Assembly (NCBI RefSeq): GCF_024346135.1
Contig: NZ_JAGQCJ010000003.1
Location: 124,001 to 188,000 of the forward strand
DNA length: 64,000 bases
Reading direction: 5' to 3'
From: Cyanobium sp. CH-040
GTDB lineage: Bacteria > Cyanobacteriota > Cyanobacteriia > PCC-6307 > Cyanobiaceae
Positions 1 through 9,372 of this stretch are shown here, piece by piece (the stretch's first letter is position 1; every line of letters starts with the position of its first letter). The translations under genes were made by a program, and so were the position numbers. The notes under the pieces were generated by a model. It was not told the DNA's origin and searched no databases. It saw only the letters and a program-made list of their open reading frames with translations.

Positions 1-380
1 AGCTGGCCGGCGGCATCTTCCACACCCACCACCATCTCGCCGACGGCCGGGCCGAGGTGCTCACCGCCCTGGCAGCCCTGGAGGGCCTGGCGGGCGCCGA
101 TCTGGAGCGTCTGCACGGCGCCGCCAGCGTGGAGACGGGGCTCGCCGATCTCGATGAGCGCCAGCCGGCCCTGGCGGAGCGGCTGCGCACCCGCATCGCC
201 GCCGCCATCGAGCAGCGCAGCCGCGCCTACCTGCTCAGCCACGGCCAGCCGGAAGCGATCGCGGTGGGGGCGGTGCTGTTCGACCGCAGCCGCAGGGTCC
301 GGGCCTGCGGTCCCGCAGGCTCCCGGCTGCTCACGGAGCTCGGCAGCCCGGCCCGGGAGGCGCCGGGGGGCGCCCCCTAG
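1..380 (+). CDS. cbiD: Cobalt-precorrin-5B C1-methyltransferase, C-terminal part (gene enters from the left edge)
   Basis: The open frame begins before base 1 and gives about 125 C-terminal residues. The motif [17 protein letters not shown] near the left edge is typical of CbiD, which methylates C1 of cobalt-precorrin-5B in anaerobic cobalamin (or pseudocobalamin) synthesis. The 5' part lies outside the window, so catalytic regions cannot be checked. guaA follows 26 bp downstream on the same strand, an adjacency I recall from other picocyanobacteria. A second B12 gene, cobH, lies far away at 33.7 kb, so the pathway genes are dispersed. The extreme C-terminus is alanine/proline-rich and looks unconserved. 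Confidence 0.72.
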   Translation, partial: LAGGIFHTHHHLADGRAEVLTALAALEGLAGADLERLHGAASVETGLADLDERQPALAERLRTRIAAAIEQRSRAYLLSHGQPEAIAVGAVLFDRSRRVRACGPAGSRLLTELGSPAREAPGGAP

Positions 381-406
381 GCTTCAGCCCCGGCCCGCCC
401 ATCGCC

Positions 407-1996
407 ATGTCCGTGATCGACGCCGCCTCCCAGTCGTCCCGCCATCCGGCGATCGTGATCCTGGACTTCGGCTCCCAGTACTCCGAGCTGATCGCCCGGC
501 GGGTGCGGGAAACGGAGGTGTTCTCGCTGGTGATCAGCTACACCACCAGTGCCGAGGAGCTCAGGGCCCTCAACCCCCGGGGCATCATTCTCAGCGGCGG
601 CCCCAGCTCGGTGTATGAGCCTGGCGCGCCCGTCTGCGATCCGGGCATCTGGGATCTGGGCATTCCCGTGCTGGGCGTCTGCTACGGCATGCAGCTGATG
701 GTGCAGCAGCTGGGCGGGGCGGTGGTGGCCGCCGGCAAGGCGGAATACGGAAAGGCGCCCCTGCATGTGGACGATCCCACGGATCTGCTCACCAACGTCG
801 AGGACGGCTCGACGATGTGGATGAGCCATGGCGACTCGGTGGAGCGGCTGCCGGAGGGATTCGTGCGCCTCGCCCACACCGAGAACACCCCGGAAGCGGC
901 GGTGGCCCACCACCAGCGCCGGCTCTACGGCGTGCAGTTCCATCCCGAGGTGGTGCACTCCACCTGCGGCATGGCGATGCTGCGCAACTTCGTTTATCAC
1001 ATCTGCGGCTGCGAGGCCGACTGGACCACGGCGGCCTTCATCGATGAGGCCATCGAGGAGGTGCGCCGCCAGGTGGGTGAGCGGCGTGTGCTGCTGGCCC
1101 TGTCCGGCGGCGTGGATTCCTCCACCCTGGCCTTTCTGCTGCACCGGGCGATCGGTGATCAGCTCACCTGCATGTTCATCGACCAGGGCTTCATGCGCAA
1201 AGGTGAGCCCGAATTTCTCACGGAGTTCTTCGACCGGAAGTTCCACATCCGGGTCGAATACATCAACGCCCGTGAGCGCTTCATCAGCAAGCTGGCCGGG
1301 GTCACCGATCCGGAGGAGAAGCGCAAGCTGATCGGCACCGAGTTCATCCGGGTGTTCGAGGAGGAGAGCAAGCGCCTCGGCCCCTTCGACTACCTGGCCC
1401 AGGGCACCCTCTATCCCGATGTGATCGAGAGCGCCGGCACCAACGTGGACCCCAAGACCGGCGAGCGGGTGGCGGTGAAGATCAAGAGCCACCACAACGT
1501 GGGCGGCCTGCCCAAGGATCTGCAGTTCAAGCTGGTGGAACCCCTGCGCAAGCTGTTCAAGGACGAGGTGCGCAAGGTGGGCCGCAGCCTGGGGCTGCCG
1601 GAGGAGATCGTGGGCCGCCACCCCTTCCCGGGCCCCGGCCTGGCGATCCGCATCCTCGGCGAGGTCACCGACGAGAAGCTCAACATCCTCCGCGATGCCG
1701 ACCTGATCGTGCGCGAGGAGATCCGCGATGCCGGCCTCTACAACGAGATCTGGCAGGCCTTCGCCGTGCTGCTGCCGGTGCGCAGCGTGGGGGTGATGGG
1801 CGACAAGCGCACCTATGCCTTCCCGGTGGTGCTGCGCTGCGTGTCCTCTGAGGACGGCATGACCGCCGACTGGTCGCGCCTGCCCTACGACCTGCTGGAG
1901 ACCATCTCCAACCGCATCGTCAACGAGGTGCAGGGGGTGAACCGGGTGGTGCTCGACATCACCAGCAAGCCCCCCGGCACCATCGAGTGGGAATGA
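407..1996 (+). CDS. guaA: GMP synthase (glutamine-hydrolysing)
   Basis: The enzyme converts XMP to GMP using glutamine and ATP in cytosolic purine synthesis. Its 529 residues match the usual length. The N-terminal class I glutamine amidotransferase has its nucleophile in GVCYGMQLM (about residue 92) and the QFHPEVVHS histidine/glutamate. The ATP-pyrophosphatase domain has the PP-loop SGGVDSS near residue 232. The dimerisation domain ends in the conserved [10 protein letters not shown]. The ATG start follows the cbiD-type gene by 26 bp, so the two are probably co-transcribed. No key residue is missing. Confidence 0.98.
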   Translation: MSVIDAASQSSRHPAIVILDFGSQYSELIARRVRETEVFSLVISYTTSAEELRALNPRGIILSGGPSSVYEPGAPVCDPGIWDLGIPVLGVCYGMQLMVQQLGGAVVAAGKAEYGKAPLHVDDPTDLLTNVEDGSTMWMSHGDSVERLPEGFVRLAHTENTPEAAVAHHQRRLYGVQFHPEVVHSTCGMAMLRNFVYHICGCEADWTTAAFIDEAIEEVRRQVGERRVLLALSGGVDSSTLAFLLHRAIGDQLTCMFIDQGFMRKGEPEFLTEFFDRKFHIRVEYINARERFISKLAGVTDPEEKRKLIGTEFIRVFEEESKRLGPFDYLAQGTLYPDVIESAGTNVDPKTGERVAVKIKSHHNVGGLPKDLQFKLVEPLRKLFKDEVRKVGRSLGLPEEIVGRHPFPGPGLAIRILGEVTDEKLNILRDADLIVREEIRDAGLYNEIWQAFAVLLPVRSVGVMGDKRTYAFPVVLRCVSSEDGMTADWSRLPYDLLETISNRIVNEVQGVNRVVLDITSKPPGTIEWE

Positions 1997-2059
1997 GCCC
2001 GGGCCCGTGGCGGCTGCGGGGGGCGTCCGGTACCTTCGGGGTCCCGGTTCCGTCGTGCC

Positions 2060-2683
2060 GTGAGCGCCGCCCCCGCGTCATCCAGCGCCCCTGAGCTGCA
2101 GCGCCGGCTCCAGCAGGACAGCATCCAGCTGGGTGGAAAGACCATCTATCTCAATCCCTTCCTCTACTGGCGACGCTTCGACGCCAACACCGACCGCTGG
2201 CTGCGCGAGCCCGGTCAGCTGCCGGAGGAGCAGATCGCGGCCAACCGTGGTCGCTTCTATCCCGAGCTGGACTGGGATCTGCTGGATGACGAGGAACGCG
2301 CCACCAAGGATGGGGCGGTGGAGATGTTCCTCAAGAGCCTGGAGCTGATCAGCACCTTCAATCCCGACCTCAGCGCCGGCCAGCTGCTGGAGGTGGAGCG
2401 CAAGATGGCGGTCACCAAGAAGGTGGCCTTCGAACGCTGGGTGAGCCGCGCTCTGGCGCGCCGCGAACGGGAACAGGCGAAGGAGCGGCGCCGCTTCGAC
2501 CGCGACCGTGCCCTGCGCGCCTGGGGTGAGTGGTTCGGCCTCGATGTCACCCGGCAGGCGCTGCTGCCGCTGGCCGCTCTGCTGGTGGTGGCGGCGGCCG
2601 CCGGCTGGTGGCTGGGCAGCCGCCAGGCCTGCTCCCCAGCCGCGGCTCCCCCGCCGCTCACCGGCCCGGCTGCGCTGAACTGA
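2060..2683 (+). CDS. Conserved hypothetical protein with a C-terminal membrane anchor
   Basis: The 207-residue protein starts at GTG and I cannot name its family. The first 170 residues are charged, with a tryptophan/tyrosine-rich segment (NPFLYWRRFD) and a basic helix (RALARREREQAKERRR). One hydrophobic segment of about 20 residues follows near 170-190, then a short alanine/proline-rich tail, which suggests a cytosolic domain with a single C-terminal anchor. Codon use is like that of its neighbours. It sits 63 bp after guaA on the same strand and may be in the same transcription unit. Its stop codon lies inside a 16-bp tandem duplication. Confidence 0.7.
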   Translation: MSAAPASSSAPELQRRLQQDSIQLGGKTIYLNPFLYWRRFDANTDRWLREPGQLPEEQIAANRGRFYPELDWDLLDDEERATKDGAVEMFLKSLELISTFNPDLSAGQLLEVERKMAVTKKVAFERWVSRALARREREQAKERRRFDRDRALRAWGEWFGLDVTRQALLPLAALLVVAAAAGWWLGSRQACSPAAAPPPLTGPAALN

Positions 2684-2707
2684 ACCGGGCATGAACTGAA
2701 CCGGGCA
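2676..2707. repeat. Perfect 16-bp tandem duplication over a stop codon
   Basis: The unit TGAACTGAACCGGGCA occurs twice head to tail, at 2676-2691 and 2692-2707. The first copy contains the TGA stop of the upstream gene, so the duplication lengthens only the spacer before the next gene. Confidence 0.95.
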
Positions 2708-2739
2708 GGGCAGACTGGACCTTCCTGCCCCCACCGGCC

Positions 2740-3159
2740 ATGGCCGCCGACCCCCTCGACGCCCTGCGGCTCACCCTGATGCAGGACGTGCTGCCGGTCG
2801 GACTGGCCGTCGTGGATCGTGCCCGCAGGGGCGGCCCCCGCCAGGTGATGGCCGCCTTCGACGGCAGCAGCGCCGACCCCCTCGGGCAGCTGCGCGAGGA
2901 GGGGGAGTCGGCGGCGAGCCGCCTGCGCGCCCGGCTCGATCAGGTGAGCCCCGGTCTGGGCAATCCGGTGATGAAGGTGGAGGTGCACGACGTGCCTGAT
3001 GCCTCCGTCGCGGACGGGGATGGTGGCGAAACCGGGGATCCGCTGGAGCTGCAGCAGCGCCTGGCGGCGATCGCCACCCGCCTGGGCCAGCTCGAGCAGA
3101 TCCTGCTGGCAGAGGCGCCGTCCGGTTCCTCATCCGGGTCCTCCGCTCCACTGCGCTAG
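2740..3159 (+). CDS. Conserved hypothetical protein, 139 residues
   Basis: No family is recognised. The protein has an N-terminal segment with several hydrophobic residues (DVLPVGLAVVDRARRGG), a middle region rich in acidic residues and a predicted C-terminal helix (LQQRLAAIATRLGQLEQIL) that could form a coiled coil, ending in a serine-rich tail. There is no clear signal peptide or membrane segment. It starts at ATG and ends 6 bp before the PBP2 gene, so it is probably co-transcribed with it and may be translationally linked. Codon use is high-GC like the neighbours, which supports a real gene. Confidence 0.65.
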   Translation: MAADPLDALRLTLMQDVLPVGLAVVDRARRGGPRQVMAAFDGSSADPLGQLREEGESAASRLRARLDQVSPGLGNPVMKVEVHDVPDASVADGDGGETGDPLELQQRLAAIATRLGQLEQILLAEAPSGSSSGSSAPLR

Positions 3160-3165
3160 GGCCTG

Positions 3166-4923
3166 ATGGCGTTCGCTCCCGGGGTGCGCCACAGCGGCAT
3201 GGGTCGCCAGCCGGTGTGGCTGCTGGCGGTGGTGCTGCTGCTCAGCGGCGCCATGGTGACGCGCCTGGCCTGGCTGCAGCTCCTGCACGGGGCCGAGAAC
3301 CGCCAGCGGGCCGACGAGAACCGCATCCGCCTGATGCCGCGCAACCCCATCCGCGGCCGGCTGCTGGATCGCCAGGGCCGGGTGCTGGCGACCAGCCGAC
3401 TCACCTACAACCTCTACGTGCAGCCCGGCGAGGTGAGCGACGAGGCCTGGCCGGCCCTGCGCGACCGCCTGTCGGCCCTGCTCGGTCTGCCGCCGGACCA
3501 GCTGGATGGCCAGCGCCGTGCCGGAGCCAACAGCGAGGGCTTCCGCATCCAGCTGGCCGAGGGCCTGCGGCCGGATCAGGTGCTGCGCTTTCGCGAGCAG
3601 TCCAGCAGCCTGCCGGGCGCCGAGGTGGACGTGGATGTGCTGCGCAGCTACCCCCATGGCCGCCTCGGGGCCCATGCCCTGGGCTATACCAGTGGCATCA
3701 CCGAGGAGGAATACGCGCGCCTGCGCGATCAGGGCTACCGCATCCGCGACCGCGTCGGCCGCAGCGGCCTGGAGAAGGTGTACGAGACCCACTTGCGCGG
3801 CGAGTGGGGCGGCCAGCAGGTGGAGGTGAACGCCGCCGGACAGGTGCAGCGGGTGCTGGGCGAGAAGCCGGCCAGGGCCGGCAAGGATCTGCGCCTCACC
3901 CTCGATCTGCCGCTGCAGCAGGCGGCCGAGAAGGCCCTCGACGGCGTGGCCAGGGGGGCGATCGTGGCCATGGATCCGAACACCGGCGCCATCCGGGCGA
4001 TGGCCAGCCGGCCGGCCTTCGATCCCAACATCTTCTCCCCGGCCCCGAGCATCAGCCAGTGGGCGGCGCTCAACAGCCCGGAGGCCCCCCTGCTCAACCG
4101 TGCGCTCCAGGGCTTTCCGCCCGCCAGCACCTTCAAGATCGTCACCAGCCTCGCCGCCCTCGAATCCGACCGTTACGGTCCCACCTCCACCGAACTCACC
4201 ACCGCCTCCTACTGCCGCGCCGGCCTCTGCTACCGCGACCACGTGAGCATGGGCCAGCTTGGCTTCCCGATGGCCCTGGCCCTGAGCAGCAACAGCTTCT
4301 ATTACCGGGCCGGCATCAACATCGGCGCCGATCCGATCTTCAAGACGGCCCGGAAGCTGGGCTTCGGGGCGCGCACCGGCGTGGAGCTGGGCGCAGAGGA
4401 GAGCGAGGGCCTGCTGGGCGACAAGGCCTGGAAGAAGGAGGTGCTGGGGGAGCCCTGGACCGACGTGGACACGATCACCGCCTCCATCGGCCAGGGGGCC
4501 GTGCTGGTGACGCCGCTGCAGATGGCGCGCATGTATGCCGCCGTGGCCAACGGGGGCTGGCTGGTCACCCCCCACCTGGTGGAGCGGAAACCGCAGCGGG
4601 TGTGGATCGGCTTCCAGCCGGATTCCATCCGCACCCTGCGTCAGGGCCTGCGCCTGGCGGTGCAGCAGGGCACGGCCCGGGTCCTGAATCAGCCCGGACT
4701 GCCTCCGGCAGCGGGCAAGACCGGCACCGCCGAGGATCCTCCCAGGCCCGTGCACGCCTGGTTCGGGGGCTACGCGCCGGCCGAGAACGCGGATCTGGTG
4801 GTGGTGGCCTTCGGGGAGAACACCGGCGGCTTCGGCGGCACCGTGGCGGCACCCATGGCCCAGGCCGTCTTCGCCACCTGGTTTCAGGCGGGCAGGACCG
4901 AGGGTTCCCGGCCGAGGAGCTGA
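3166..4923 (+). CDS. mrdA: Penicillin-binding protein 2, peptidoglycan transpeptidase
   Basis: The protein cross-links peptidoglycan in the periplasm, in PBP2 as part of the cell-elongation machinery. A membrane anchor near residues 15-35 (WLLAVVLLLSGAMVTRLAW) is followed by a dimerisation domain with RGRLLDRQGRVLA. The transpeptidase domain has all three active-site motifs: STFK near residue 320, SSN near 374 and KTG near 518. Its 585 residues are typical for the family. The ATG start is 6 bp after the preceding small gene. The convergent sqdX gene ends 1 bp beyond its stop, so the two are packed tail to tail with essentially no spacer. Confidence 0.95.
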   Translation: MAFAPGVRHSGMGRQPVWLLAVVLLLSGAMVTRLAWLQLLHGAENRQRADENRIRLMPRNPIRGRLLDRQGRVLATSRLTYNLYVQPGEVSDEAWPALRDRLSALLGLPPDQLDGQRRAGANSEGFRIQLAEGLRPDQVLRFREQSSSLPGAEVDVDVLRSYPHGRLGAHALGYTSGITEEEYARLRDQGYRIRDRVGRSGLEKVYETHLRGEWGGQQVEVNAAGQVQRVLGEKPARAGKDLRLTLDLPLQQAAEKALDGVARGAIVAMDPNTGAIRAMASRPAFDPNIFSPAPSISQWAALNSPEAPLLNRALQGFPPASTFKIVTSLAALESDRYGPTSTELTTASYCRAGLCYRDHVSMGQLGFPMALALSSNSFYYRAGINIGADPIFKTARKLGFGARTGVELGAEESEGLLGDKAWKKEVLGEPWTDVDTITASIGQGAVLVTPLQMARMYAAVANGGWLVTPHLVERKPQRVWIGFQPDSIRTLRQGLRLAVQQGTARVLNQPGLPPAAGKTGTAEDPPRPVHAWFGGYAPAENADLVVVAFGENTGGFGGTVAAPMAQAVFATWFQAGRTEGSRPRS

Positions 4924-4924
4924 C

Positions 4925-6073
4925 TCAGGCCACCAGCCTGAGCCCTTCGCCCGCCAGCAGCCGGCCGTAGTAATCGCGCAGCTGGTCGGTGGCACCGGCC
5001 CAGCCCCAGCGCTCCGCTTCCGCCCGGGCGGCCTGCCGCAGGGCCTGGCGCTCGGCGGGGTTGCCCAGGAGCCGCTCCACGGCCGCGGAGAGGCTGGCGG
5101 CGCCGCCGTCGGGTCCATCGGGCTCGTAGAGGCAGCCGTTCACGCCGTCGGTGACGATGTCGGGGATGCCGCCGCGGTTGGCGCCCACCACCGGGCAGCC
5201 GGCCGCCATCGCCTCCAGCAGCACCAGGCCCAGGGTCTCGGTGCTGGAGGGGAACACGAAGGCATCGCCGCTGGCATAGGCCGAGGCCAGCTCCTCACCC
5301 GCCAGGTAGCCCACGAAGGTGGCCGGAAGGCCGCTGAAGTGGGCCTCCAGCTGCTGGCGGTGGGGGCCGTCGCCCACCAGGGCCAGGCGGGCATCGGGCA
5401 TGGCCTCCAGCACGGGCCGGATGCGCTCGATCTGCTTCTCGGCCGAGAGGCGCCCGATGTAGAGCAGCAGCTTGCCGGTGTCGCTGTGGTCGCCGAGCAG
5501 CCTGCGGCGCATGGCGTCGCTGCGCAGGGCCGGCCGGAACAGCTCCGTGTCCACCCCCCGCTGCCAGAGGTCGGTGTGCTGGATCCCCTTCTCGCTCAGC
5601 TCCTGCACCATGGCGGTGGAGGTGCAGAGGTTGAGGCGGGCCTGGTTGTGGGCGGCCTTGAGCAGCTCCCAGAGCAGGGGCTCGAGCATGCCCATGCCGT
5701 AGTGCTCCAGGTACTTGGGCAGATGGGTGTGGTAGCTGGCCACCAGGGGATAGCCCTTGGTCCTGGCCAGCCAGATGCCGCCGAGCCCGAGCACGGCCGG
5801 ATTCACGACATGCACCAGATGGGGGTCGAAGTCCTCGAGCGCCTCCGACACCGCCGGCCGCGGCAGGGCCAGCTTCAGCTCGGGATAGAGGGGCAGCGGC
5901 ATCGCCGGCACCCCCACCACCCGGGCACCCATGTAGGAGGCCGGTGCGCCTTCGGGGCAGAAGATCAGCACCTCATCGCCGGCGGCCACCAGGTGCTGCA
6001 CGGTCTTGGTGAGGCGGGTGACGATCCCGTCCACCTTGGGCAGGAAGGTTTCGGTGAAGAAGGCGATCTTCAA
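4925..6073 (-). CDS. sqdX: UDP-sulfoquinovose:diacylglycerol sulfoquinovosyltransferase
   Basis: This GT4-family glycosyltransferase performs the last step of sulfolipid (SQDG) synthesis for thylakoid membranes. The N-terminus MKIAFFTETFLPKVDGIVTRL and the SSTETLGLVLLEAMAAGCPVV donor-binding region are characteristic. Its 382 residues match the family length. It lies 26 bp downstream of sqdB on the same strand, which is the usual cyanobacterial pairing and the main reason for choosing SqdX over other GT4 enzymes. No residue appears to be missing. Confidence 0.93.
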   Translation of the reverse strand: MKIAFFTETFLPKVDGIVTRLTKTVQHLVAAGDEVLIFCPEGAPASYMGARVVGVPAMPLPLYPELKLALPRPAVSEALEDFDPHLVHVVNPAVLGLGGIWLARTKGYPLVASYHTHLPKYLEHYGMGMLEPLLWELLKAAHNQARLNLCTSTAMVQELSEKGIQHTDLWQRGVDTELFRPALRSDAMRRRLLGDHSDTGKLLLYIGRLSAEKQIERIRPVLEAMPDARLALVGDGPHRQQLEAHFSGLPATFVGYLAGEELASAYASGDAFVFPSSTETLGLVLLEAMAAGCPVVGANRGGIPDIVTDGVNGCLYEPDGPDGGAASLSAAVERLLGNPAERQALRQAARAEAERWGWAGATDQLRDYYGRLLAGEGLRLVA

Positions 6074-6099
6074 GGGATGGGGGCCCGTGATGGCGGCGG

Positions 6100-7302
6100 T
6101 CAGACGGTCGGAACGGCCTGGATGGCCTGGGCCTGCTTGCTGGTCCAGGCCGACTGGCAGGGGATGCGGCTGCGGTCGCAGCGGTCGGCCCAGCGGCGGG
6201 CCACATCCACCACCTCCGCCATCAGGCCGTCATCGAGGGTGGTGGGCTTGAGGCCCAGTTCGATGAAGCAGCGGTTGTCGACGATCAGGTCGTTCTCGAT
6301 CGCCTCCTTGCGGGGATTGGGCAGATAGTTGATCGCGGCGCCGGTCAGGTCGGCCACCTTGCGGGCCAGTTCGCCCACCTGGTGGCTCTCGGTCATCTGA
6401 TTGAAGATCTTCACCTTCTCGCCGGCGGTCGGCGGGTGCTCCAGGGCCAGCTGCACGCACTTCACCGAGTCGCGGATGTGGATGAAGGCGCGGGTCTGGC
6501 CGCCGGTGCCGTGCACGGTGAGCGGGTAGCCGATCGCCGCCTGCATCAGGAAGCGGTTGAGCACGGTGCCGTAGTCACCGTCGTAGTCGAAGCGGTTGGT
6601 GAGCCGGGGATCCCTTTCGGTGAGGGCAGTGTTGGTGCCCCAGACGATGCCCTGGTGCAGGTCGGTGACGCGGATGCCGTCGTTCTTGTTGTAGTAATAA
6701 AAGAGCAGCTGATCGAGCGTCTTGGTCATGTGATAGACGCTGCCGGGATCGGCCGGATGCAGGATCTTCTCGGTGAAGCGGCTGCCGTCGGGCTGGGGCA
6801 CCTCCACCGTGAGATAGCCCTCGGGGATGGTGGCGCCGCGGTGGGAGCCGTAGCCGTAGACCCCCATCGTGCCCAGGTGCACGATGTGCACATCCAGGCC
6901 GCTCTCCACGATCGCCGCCAGCAGGTTGTGGGTGCCGTTGACGTTGTTGTCGACCGTGTAGCGCTTGGTGGCGCTGCTCTTCATCGAGTAGGGAGCGGCG
7001 CGCTGCTCGGCGAAGTGCACCACCGCATCGGGCCGCTCGCTGCGCAGCAGTTCCAGCAGCCGCTCGTACTCCCGGGCGATGTCGAGCTGCTCGAAGCGCA
7101 TCGGTTTGCCGCCCACCTGCTCCCAGGCCCGCAGCCGCTCGCTGACGCTGGCGATCGGGGTGAGCGACTCGACCTCCAGGTCGATGTCGATCTTGCGCCG
7201 GCTGAGGTTGTCGGCGATCAGCACGTCATGGCCGGCGTCGGCCAGGTTGACGGCACAGGGCCAGCCGCAGAAACCGTCGCCACCGAGAACGAAGATCTTC
7301 AT
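6100..7302 (-). CDS. sqdB: UDP-sulfoquinovose synthase
   Basis: The enzyme makes UDP-sulfoquinovose from UDP-glucose and sulfite, feeding SqdX. The NAD-binding N-terminus MKIFVLGGDGFCGWP sets the start at 7302, although the frame stays open ten codons further upstream. The short-chain dehydrogenase YxxxK region is seen in SVYHMTKTLDQ, and the length of 400 residues is normal. The gene belongs to a minus-strand run psb34, sqdB, sqdX. The 159 bp upstream contain no gene and probably hold the promoter, with a TCCGGA inverted repeat around 7357-7374. Confidence 0.96.
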   Translation of the reverse strand: MKIFVLGGDGFCGWPCAVNLADAGHDVLIADNLSRRKIDIDLEVESLTPIASVSERLRAWEQVGGKPMRFEQLDIAREYERLLELLRSERPDAVVHFAEQRAAPYSMKSSATKRYTVDNNVNGTHNLLAAIVESGLDVHIVHLGTMGVYGYGSHRGATIPEGYLTVEVPQPDGSRFTEKILHPADPGSVYHMTKTLDQLLFYYYNKNDGIRVTDLHQGIVWGTNTALTERDPRLTNRFDYDGDYGTVLNRFLMQAAIGYPLTVHGTGGQTRAFIHIRDSVKCVQLALEHPPTAGEKVKIFNQMTESHQVGELARKVADLTGAAINYLPNPRKEAIENDLIVDNRCFIELGLKPTTLDDGLMAEVVDVARRWADRCDRSRIPCQSAWTSKQAQAIQAVPTV

Positions 7303-7461
7303 TGCCGAAACCCAGGTCTGACCATCCTGCACTGCGGATCATCCTCCTATGGGACGCTCCGGACGGGTATCCGGACGCCTTCGGAGACCCGTGGGCACCG
7401 GCGCGGGGGCAGGCCAGCCCAGGACTGCGACGCGCAAGCTACTACGGACTCTGGGCGGCTC

Positions 7462-7632
7462 CTAGTGGCTGATCCCCGCTGCGAGGACCACCAGCAGCGG
7501 CACCAGCACGGCCCCGGCGATGAGCAGGCCGCGGTTGCCGGCGGAGCGGGTCTCCCCCTCCTCCATCACCACCATCCGGGGCTCACGGGCGAAGGCGTTG
7601 AGTTTGCCGCCGTCTTCTTCGGTGACCTGCAT
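7462..7632 (-). CDS. psb34: Psb34-type single-helix photosystem II assembly protein (Ssl1498 family)
   Basis: This small gene encodes 56 residues. The N-terminus has the family signature EEDGGKLNAFAREPRM, followed by a basic linker and one membrane helix (GLLIAGAVLVPLLVVLAAGI). Ssl1498/Psb34 is a Hlip-related thylakoid protein found in photosystem II assembly intermediates. The start ATG is at 7632-7630 and the stop TAG at 7464-7462. It lies upstream of sqdB on the same strand with a 159-bp spacer. The assignment rests on the N-terminal motif and topology, and a generic high-light-inducible protein is the alternative. Confidence 0.82.
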   Translation of the reverse strand: MQVTEEDGGKLNAFAREPRMVVMEEGETRSAGNRGLLIAGAVLVPLLVVLAAGISH

Positions 7633-7678
7633 GCCGCGGGCTGAGTACTTCCGCTCACCCTATGGAGGATCGGTGCCG

Positions 7679-7696
7679 GTGCCTGGGTGCAGGCAC
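7679..7696 (-). terminator. Hairpin between thiG and psb34, possible terminator
   Basis: GTGCCTG and CAGGCAC form a perfect 7-bp stem around a GGTG loop, 75 bp beyond the thiG stop on the minus strand. There is no T-run after it, so intrinsic termination is uncertain and the hairpin could instead be part of the psb34 leader. Confidence 0.3.
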
Positions 7697-7770
7697 GCTT
7701 CTTCATGGAGACCCGGTTCATGCAGGCCGGGAGGGCATCGACACCGGCAGGTCCTGCCGCTGTGGTGCCG

Positions 7771-8604
7771 TCAGCTGCCCACGCGGTGGCTCGTGGGTGA
7801 GCTGGGGCTCGCTTCGCCCCGCACCGGCAGCCGCCCGGCCCGGAAGGCGGCCCGGCCGGCCTCGGTGGCCAGCGCCATCGCCCGGGCCATGGCGGGGGGA
7901 TCGCCGGCCAGGGCGATGGCGCTGTTGATCAGCAGGGCGTCGGCGCCCATCTCCATCGCCTGGGCGGCCTCGCTGGGCACGCCCAGCCCGGCGTCCACCA
8001 CCACCGGCACCCCCGCGTTCTCGATGATCAGGGCGATGTTGGCGGCGTTGCGGATGCCCTGGCCCGAGCCGATCGGCGAGCCCAGGGGCATCACCGTGGC
8101 GCAGCCGGCCTCCTCGAGGCGCTTGGCCAGCAGGGGGTCGGCGTTGATGTAGGGCAGCACGGTGAAGCCCTCCTTCACCAGCTGCTCGGCCGCCTCCAGG
8201 GTGCCGATCGGATCGGGCAGCAGGTGCCGGGTGTCCGGGATCACCTCCAGCTTGATGAACGTGTTGTCCTCCTGGCCCGCCAGCCTGGCCAGCTCCCGGC
8301 CCAGCCGCGCCACCCGCACGGCCTCCTCGGCGGTGGCGCAGCCGGCGGTGTTGGGCAGCATCCAGATCCGCGACCAGTCGATCGCCTCCATCAGCCCGAT
8401 GTGACCGTCGGCTCCGCTCTGCACCCGCCGCACCGCCACCGTGACGATGTCGCAGGCGCTGGCAGCCAGGCTGGCCTGCATGGCCTCGATGCTGGGGTAC
8501 TTGCCGGTGCCGGTCATCAGGCGGCTGCGGAAGCGGCGGCCGCCGATGACCAGCTCATCGGCCGCACCGGCGGGGGAGCCGGCGCTGGTGAAGGACGGGA
8601 CCAC
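7771..8604 (-). CDS. thiG: Thiazole synthase
   Basis: ThiG forms the thiazole phosphate of thiamine from 1-deoxyxylulose phosphate, ThiS-thiocarboxylate and an iminoglycine donor. The N-terminal [12 protein letters not shown], the Schiff-base lysine region [17 protein letters not shown] and the phosphate-binding [12 protein letters not shown] are all present. The length of 277 residues is slightly above average because of about 15 extra residues at each end. It stands alone on the minus strand, and no other thi gene or obvious TPP-riboswitch sequence is seen next to it. Confidence 0.96.
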   Translation of the reverse strand: MVPSFTSAGSPAGAADELVIGGRRFRSRLMTGTGKYPSIEAMQASLAASACDIVTVAVRRVQSGADGHIGLMEAIDWSRIWMLPNTAGCATAEEAVRVARLGRELARLAGQEDNTFIKLEVIPDTRHLLPDPIGTLEAAEQLVKEGFTVLPYINADPLLAKRLEEAGCATVMPLGSPIGSGQGIRNAANIALIIENAGVPVVVDAGLGVPSEAAQAMEMGADALLINSAIALAGDPPAMARAMALATEAGRAAFRAGRLPVRGEASPSSPTSHRVGS

Positions 8605-8671
8605 GCTGACGGGGGCGATGGGTTGCGGACGGGCTCTAGCCTCCTACCAGATTCCCTGACCGGCCATTCCC

Positions 8672-9301
8672 GTGCCCACCGTTGCGTCCCCCGCCGCCGT
8701 TGCCCGTCGGCTGCTGGCGGTGCTGCCGCCCCTGGGCGCCGCGGCTCTCGTCTGTGCCGGCAGGGTTGCAGCCCAGGTGCCCCTCGGCTCCGATGCCTTC
8801 GGGGGCTTCCTGCCGTTCACGCCGCCGGGGGCCGCTGCTCCCGGCGCCGCCATGCCGCTGCCGGAGTCGGTGGAGACCTTCGATCCGGTGGCCCGGGCCC
8901 AGCTGCTGGCCCGGGATCTGCCACCGCTCTGGGTCGGCACCTACCAGGCCTTCGGAGCGGCCCAGAGCCAGCCCGTGCAGCTGCGGCTCACGGCCACCCG
9001 ATCGATCGGCCAGATGGTCGATCTGCGCGGTGAGATGCGGATCGGGGAGCTGGTGACCGCGGTGCAGGGCAACCTCAATGCCCGCAGCGACCAGCTGGAT
9101 CTGCTGCTGCTCAACCGGCAGAGCGCCGCCGGGCTGGAACCGGGCGGGGTGTTCACCGGACTGCAGGGTCTGTCCCTGTCCGGATGGCAGGCAGCACGGC
9201 TCACCAATCCCGGCGGGCGCCTGGACCTCCAGCCCGTGGAGCGTGCGCAGCCGGGGATGCCTGCCCTGGCTCCGGCGGCCCCGGTGCGCGGCCTCTGGTG
9301 A
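8672..9301 (+). CDS. Exported hypothetical protein
   Basis: The 209-residue protein starts at GTG and has a typical signal peptide: an arginine pair, then a hydrophobic core (LLAVLPPLGAAALVCAG) and a cleavage-like site near RVAAQ. The mature part contains WVGTYQAFG and a repeated pattern of alternating hydrophobic residues (VQLRLTATR, MVDLRGEMRIG, QLDLLLL) that suggests a beta-rich periplasmic domain. I do not recognise the family. It is divergent from thiG with 67 bp between, so the two promoters must share that spacer. Confidence 0.68.
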   Translation: MPTVASPAAVARRLLAVLPPLGAAALVCAGRVAAQVPLGSDAFGGFLPFTPPGAAAPGAAMPLPESVETFDPVARAQLLARDLPPLWVGTYQAFGAAQSQPVQLRLTATRSIGQMVDLRGEMRIGELVTAVQGNLNARSDQLDLLLLNRQSAAGLEPGGVFTGLQGLSLSGWQAARLTNPGGRLDLQPVERAQPGMPALAPAAPVRGLW

Positions 9302-9372
9302 GGCGGCCTCTGGTGAGCTGGAGCAAGCGGTGATCGCACGGATCATCCCGGCGAACCTGTTGATGCGTTTGC

